A stretch of DNA of 34,271 bases, from positions 249,234 through 283,504 of the forward strand of contig MNCI01016091.1 in assembly GCA_015680685.1 (NCBI GenBank), written 5' to 3'. The notes below the pieces were generated by a model that was given only the letters and a program-made list of their open reading frames with translations, was not told where the DNA came from and made no database searches. Made by a program: the position numbers and the translations under genes. The stretch is from Gnetum montanum. Taxonomy: Eukaryota; Streptophyta; Gnetopsida; Gnetales; Gnetaceae. Shown in pieces: positions 30,400-34,271 of the stretch (position 1 is its first letter; each line of letters begins with the position of its first letter).

Positions 30400-31261
30400 C
30401 CTTATGATGAGTGGTGGAGTATCCAACACCCAACCATATGAGATACAAGTGTTCAGGTGCAATCTCGATCAAACTCTGTAGATAAGGCAATGTGATTATA
30501 CTAGTAATTAGTTAGCATTCACGATTATTGTCTTTTGACGTGAGCTAGTAGAATCAGTGCATATGGTTTAACTCACGGTGAGGTATATGATATTGATGTT
30601 GTATTGGTCATTAAGCTCCTAGTAAACATGAAGTGAAAGTATGGGTTTCTAAATCTAAGTGACAATAAAAAAAATCTAAGCTAGCTTATGCAATGAGTAG
30701 CTAGTCTTGATCTTTCGGTCACACCTTGGACTTCATGCAACTACTACTAGGATTACCAAGTACTACACTACTAGGCATACCAAGTGATAGTACTACTAGG
30801 TTACCAAGTAGTTACACTTACGTACTCAAGATCAGTCATACTCATTTCGCTTAACAACATTAAAAGTAAATTGCAAGTAATCATAAACATTAACTATGAA
30901 AAGAGTAAAGAATGACAAAAATAAAACTAAGTGTTGTTGCAATGATGTAGAGTAATGTTGATCTTTATTGTTGATCATGCAATGCATCCAAGTACATCAC
31001 ACTTGAATAACGATTCTGTTCAATTACAAAATATCACATTGTTAGCACACACTGCTAAGTACTAAATTCAAGAAAACAAACTGAAAGAGTTCTGTTACTA
31101 AGCTATTGAATCTAGTGTGGAACCATGCATCCAAGTGTTTCTTATATAGGTTAGCATGCACCCCACGTTATCATTTATATGATAACGTATGCTGAGATAT
31201 GATAACATCGTTATGACATCATAGATATGATATCATTGACTTAAAATTTTTGGATTTATCA
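30400..31261 (-). repeat. LTR copy b
   Basis: On the minus strand it opens TGATAAATCC at 31261, directly after a purine/G-rich TTGTGGGGGTA. GATATSA and GATAACG words follow, then a TATA box (CCTATATAAG at 31141-31150), the AACAATAAAGATC polyadenylation word, and CTTGGTAACCTAGTAG repeats. The order matches copies c, d and e though sequence is diverged. The far end is not defined. Confidence 0.55.
30740..30815 (-). repeat. short repeats CTTGGTA-NCCTAGTAG in LTR copy b
   Basis: Three copies of CTACTAGGNNTACCAAGT (plus strand) in 75 nt. Related pairs occur at 26453-26500 (LTR a) and 31490-31545 (LTR c), so this minisatellite belongs to the LTR family. Confidence 0.6.
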
Positions 31262-31275
31262 TACCCCCACAATTG
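31262..31275 (-). other. candidate polypurine tract before LTR copy b
   Basis: Minus strand reads CAATTGTGGGGGTA just before TGATAAATCC, as expected for the 3' end of an element whose 3' LTR is copy b. Confidence 0.4.
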
Positions 31276-31967
31276 ACTAAAAACTTGTCCTTGAGTAAGC
31301 TTACTTGTATTTGTCACGGTTGTATGATTAAGTAAGCTTAAGGCATGTGATTTTTATATCTTTTATGTTTTTATTGCCTATGCTAAGAGGGAAAAGGGTG
31401 AAGAGACTAAGTAACTAAATTTAACTAATTGCTTAATTATCCTAGCATCAATATCTGTTTCCACTTGCCGTTTCATACCCTGAACCAATGCAACGCTACT
31501 GGGGTTACCAAACGCTATTCGTTATTGGGATTACCAAGCATAACGCACGTGCTCGAAGCGATCATACTGAATGCACCTAACTATGAGAGTTGAGGGTTGA
31601 GAGAGATTAAGTCCTTAAGAAAGAATTTAAACAATTAATAATAATTAAAGTCCTATTTAGCTTAGTCCATGCACTACAAGGTTTATCCAAAAGTTCATCT
31701 TTATTGCCGTACACAATTGTGTGCTTAGGTACATAATTGCTTGAATAAAGATCTGTTCACTTTGGGACTCCTACTGTGGGCACATGGAAATTATTCTAAC
31801 TCTGGAATGGAAAAATGGAGAGAGTTTGGCTAAGGTCTAGATCTAGATGGAGAAACAAGGGAGAGCTGCCTCTTATTTATAAAACTGGCGACGAGCTACG
31901 ATATCGTGTATGCGATATTGTAGGGAAGGATGCGATATTGCATCGCATGCGATATCGCGTCCCATCA
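31276..31967 (-). repeat. LTR copy c plus adjoining leader/3' remnant
   Basis: On the minus strand it opens TGATGGGACGCG at 31967, nearly the same as copy e. A cluster of GATATCG words (31957-31898), a TATA box (31881-31874), the CCCACAGTAGGAGTC word, ATTCAAGCAATTATGTACC, the CAATAAAGATGAAC word and CCTTGTAGTGCATGG follow, as in copies a and e. It cuts into copy d at 31968. Confidence 0.7.
31898..31957 (-). promoter_or_regulatory. GATATCG motif cluster upstream of LTR c TATA box
   Basis: Five ATATCG or CGATATTG words within 60 nt, including palindromic CGATATCG and GCGATATCGC, ending about 17 nt before the TATA box in the direction of transcription. Equivalent clusters exist in copies a, b, d and e. 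Confidence 0.5.
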
Positions 31968-32311
31968 ATTATCTAAAAGTTTGATTTTTATTCCCATCAC
32001 ACTACTGTGCTCAGGTACATCACTGTTCGAACAAAGATCCGTACACACTCAGACTCCTACTGTGGGCACTCAAAAATATTCTACCTTGGAGAAAACAAAC
32101 TACAAGAGCTTCATTACTCTATGCAAAAACTATGAAAAACTCAACTAAAAACTTATGAAAACTATAACCCTAAGCACTATATTTATAGGCCAGCATATGC
32201 CCTACAATATCGGATATTTGACATCATGTCTTGGGCTCCAACATCGGGTATCCAATATCGAGGCTTTGATATCGGGTATTTGATATTGAAGCATGTCAAA
32301 ACATGATTCAT
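31968..32311 (-). repeat. LTR copy d, truncated by copy c
   Basis: On the minus strand it opens TGATGAATCATG at 32311. GATATC/CGATATTG words (32300-32210), TATA box (32187-32179) and the CCCACAGTAGGAGTC, GTTCGAACAGTGATGTACC and GGGAATAAAAATC words follow. It stops after ACTTTTAGATAA, where copy c begins. It lies at the correct distance and orientation to be the 3' LTR of the integrase-bearing element at 32480-33727. Confidence 0.65.
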
Positions 32312-32479
32312 CAATTTCTTATACATGAATCATGCCTAAGTTTGAAATAGTGCTTGTGGACTTCGCTACCCATAAGTGGTACTTGTCTATTTTCATCTAA
32401 AAGATGCAGATTCATTACATGTTCCTTTTATAGTAAACTCAAATCAAGGTCAAGTTCACTAGTAGTAGTTAAAGTGTGA
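32312..32479 (-). other. spacer between integrase remnant and LTR d
   Basis: No coding resemblance. Corresponds to the untranslated stretch between pol and the 3' LTR. Confidence 0.4.
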
Positions 32480-33220
32480 AGTTGTGCCTAGATTGGAAGT
32501 GTCAATAACTTTCCATAGACTAGCTCATATGGGGTGTACCCTATAGGTAATTCCTAGGATGTTCTATAGGGTCATAGAACATTGTTTAATTTCATACTCC
32601 AATCATGTCTAAACCTACTAACCCATTCTAGTAAGTATTCTAGTAATTTCACGGTTAGTAACTTCAGCTTGATCATTTTCTTAGGGATGATATGGTGTTG
32701 TTAATTTATGGTTGACCCCAAGTTGCATGATTTTCTTAAAGGTAGCACCAGAGAGGTTGGTTCCGTTATTTGATATTAGCATTCTAGATACTCGAAATCG
32801 ATTCATATGTTTTTGGAAAAACTTGGTAGTTATTTTTGCTATATAATCTTTTACTATTGCTGCCTCTACCTACTTCATGTAATAATCCATAGTCATAATA
32901 ATGTATGCTTTTCTATTTGTCATTGGTTGAATGGATCCCATGAAATCAATTCCCCAAATATCAAAAGGTTCTAGTAGCTGTATCCAGTGTTGTGGCCCTT
33001 CATGTCTGCTCATAATTCCTCCATCTCTTTGGCAACATTCACATGATTAGAAAAAATTGTGTGCATCTTTGAACAGAGTAGGCCAGAAGTAGCCTACCAT
33101 CAGTAATTTAAGTATTGTTCTATGCCCTACATAGTGGCCACCACATGGACCTTCATGTGCATCTTGTAATACCCTTTGCTGGTTGTGATTAGGTACACAC
33201 TATCTAACAATCCCATTTGC
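32480..33220 (-). pseudogene. integrase of a second gypsy lineage, degenerate
   Basis: Minus-strand reading across stops gives IIMTMDYYMK-VEAA, FRVSRMLISNNGTNLSG (second catalytic Asp is Asn), KIMQLGVNHKLTTPYHP and NDQAEVTNREITRIL (catalytic Glu kept). CxxC-like and HxGGH-like words are suggested near 33040-33140 (GPCGGH). The wording differs from the large element's integrase, so this is another Ty3/gypsy lineage. Confidence 0.72.
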
Positions 33221-33512
33221 ACAAATTTTGTATAGGTTTTCATTTATTTCCATGTATTATTTAGCTTTCTGAAGGAATTGTTCACATTTTTTTTGTTTCA
33301 TTCAAAGGAAGCTCATGTGTGATGAGATACATTAGGTACTCTACAATCCATGGCTGTTCTTTTGAACTTACAACCTTTGTTGTTTAGTGAATAGGTCCTC
33401 ATTGGGAAATTGGTCTGATAAGGGTTCTACTCAATTGTCTCTGTCCCATTTCAACCTTGATAAATGATTAGCTACAACATTTTCTTTTCCTTTTTTATTA
33501 ATCATTGTGATG
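33221..33512 (-). pseudogene. RNase H-integrase connector, degenerate
   Basis: Lies between two domains of the same element in the same orientation. FILKFNITMINKKGK-type reading near 33510-33480 and SRLKWDRDN-like reading near 33450 are faintly consistent with the RNase H tail, but stops are dense. Confidence 0.35.
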
Positions 33513-33727
33513 TTAAACTCTTGAAGAATCACAAGCCATCTTATCTTTGGGATTGATTGTTGGCTTGGTCATTAAGAATTGGATGGCACTATGGTTTGTG
33601 TGGACATAGATTTGGTAATCGAGCACAAAATGTCTAAATTTTTCAAGCACATACACCACAACCATCAACTCCTTTTTAGTTATGGTGTAGTTTAATTGTA
33701 ATCTAGTGATGCTCATGTTGGCACAGT
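33513..33727 (-). pseudogene. RNase H fragment truncated by LTR copy e
   Basis: LQLNYTITKKELMVVVYVLEKF, split here as LQLNYTITKKEL and VVVYVLEKFRHFVL, then IYVHTNHSAIQFLMTK, matches the gypsy RNase H pattern NYxTTEKELLAVVYALEKFR...VYTDHxAL with the last Asp as Asn. The open frame extends to 33788 only because it reads into LTR e; protein resemblance stops at 33727. Confidence 0.75.
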
Positions 33728-33790
33728 TGATGAGACGCAGATTGCACAAGTCGTGATATTGTGTACACGATATCGCTGTCCGCCGCAATA

Positions 33791-33798
33791 TCTATAAA
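33791..33798 (+). promoter_or_regulatory. TATA box of LTR copy e
   Basis: TATAAATA about 20 nt after the last GATAT word; best-preserved member of the LTR family. Confidence 0.6.
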
Positions 33799-34049
33799 TA
33801 AGAGGTGGCACTCCCCTCATTGGAAATCCTAGGCATAAAGTAGCGAAGCTTTGGCGGATTGATCACCCCAGAGATAGAATATTTTCCATGTGCCCACAGT
33901 AGGAGTCCCCCAAGTGAACGGTTCTTTATTCGAGCAGCTTTGTACCTGAACGTAAGTTGTGTACGGCAATAAAGACGAGCTTTGCGGATAAACCTTGCAG
34001 TGCATGGATAGGTTTAATTAATGTTATTTACTGCTTTCCTAGTGACGCG

Positions 34050-34235
34050 GCATGAGTACGACTTGGTTATGAGTGTTGACGAACGTGTATGGCTAGCCAA
34101 GGAATCGGCTACTCATCGGGAGTAGATTCTCTCAACCCTTTCATCCTAGAGCGTGGGACAAGTACGACTTGATTACGAGCATCCACGGATGTGTACGGCT
34201 AGTCAAGGAATCAGTTGCTTGTCACACATAGGTTA
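34050..34235 (+). repeat. two diverged tandem units of about 105 bp in LTR e
   Basis: GAGTACGACTTGGTTAYGAG, CGTGTATGGCTAGCCAAGG and AATCGGCTACTCATC recur as AAGTACGACTTGATTACGAG, TGTGTACGGCTAGTCAAGG and AATCAGTTGCTTGTC. Confidence 0.65.
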
Positions 34236-34271
34236 TTTAAGTGTCTCAGTACGACTGCTTCGAGCACATGT

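Larger units (their letters stand above)
33728..34271 (+). repeat. LTR copy e, running off the window
   Basis: It opens TGATGAGACGCAG and carries GATATTG/CGATATCG words (33753-33772), TATA box TATAAATA (33791-33798), GTGCCCACAGTAGGAGTC, ATTCGAGCAGCTTTGTACCTGA (split: ATTCGAGCAG, TTTGTACCTG), GGCAATAAAGACGAGC and CCTTGCAGTGCATGG. It is the inverse of copy c (31660-31967). It interrupts the RNase H of the minus-strand element, so it inserted later. Confidence 0.72.

Noticed and set aside
33513-33788. Full 91-residue frame as one gene
   Set aside because: The first 20 or so residues are encoded by LTR e; only the part to 33727 is RNase H.

Overview
This window is plant nuclear DNA made almost entirely of nested, decayed LTR retrotransposons. 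The evidence is plant-type Ty3/gypsy polyproteins, GT-AG introns of 70-100 nt, AT-rich flanks and many TGG>TAG and CAA/CAG>stop changes of the kind left by methyl-cytosine decay. The pattern suits a large, slowly purged genome such as a gymnosperm, but the species cannot be fixed from sequence alone. No intact host gene, tRNA, rRNA or CRISPR was found. There is a 662-nt run of N (22982-23643) and a single N at 5867.

Layout. 1-6839 is AT-rich sequence with no recognisable gene. 6840-7202 is the left part of an old plus-strand LTR. A complete 19.2-kb Ty3/gypsy element then sits inside that LTR at 7203-26384, in minus orientation, with TG...CA LTRs of 1519 and 1577 bp and a perfect 5-bp target duplication (ATTCT). 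The interrupted LTR resumes at 26390 and is followed by decayed plus-strand RT and RNase H (about 27120-28850). 28860-30400 is unassigned. 30400-32311 holds three head-to-tail minus-strand LTR-like copies (b, c, d). 32480-33727 is the RNase H and integrase end of another minus-strand gypsy element. A further plus-strand LTR (e) starts at 33728 and runs off the window.

The large element reads, in its own minus-strand sense: 5' LTR (24808-26384), leader with about 118-bp tandem repeats, gag N-terminal exon (24162-23644), a hairpin-forming tandem array next to the gap, gag (22502-20383), protease (19929-19090), then a 5.6-kb module, then RT, RNase H, a second RNase H, integrase, spacer, PPT and 3' LTR. 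The duplicated RNase H and the RT wording (WSYSDMP, YIDD) place it in the Tat/Ogre-like branch. It is dead: many stops, and the second integrase Asp is Asn.

The most interesting part is the module at about 13463-19089, between protease and RT. It carries an antisense (plus-strand) gene with at least five short introns. The splice phase matches exactly at introns 1 and 2, and matches within one continuous frame at introns 3 and 5. The N-terminal part resembles an FCP1/NIF-type HAD phosphatase domain that has lost its catalytic acids. The middle resembles the Transposase_32-type antisense ORF of plant gypsy elements. The C-terminal part is acidic and then coiled-coil-like. On the sense strand the module lies between near-identical 13-nt words, which could be intron borders or a degraded insertion duplication.
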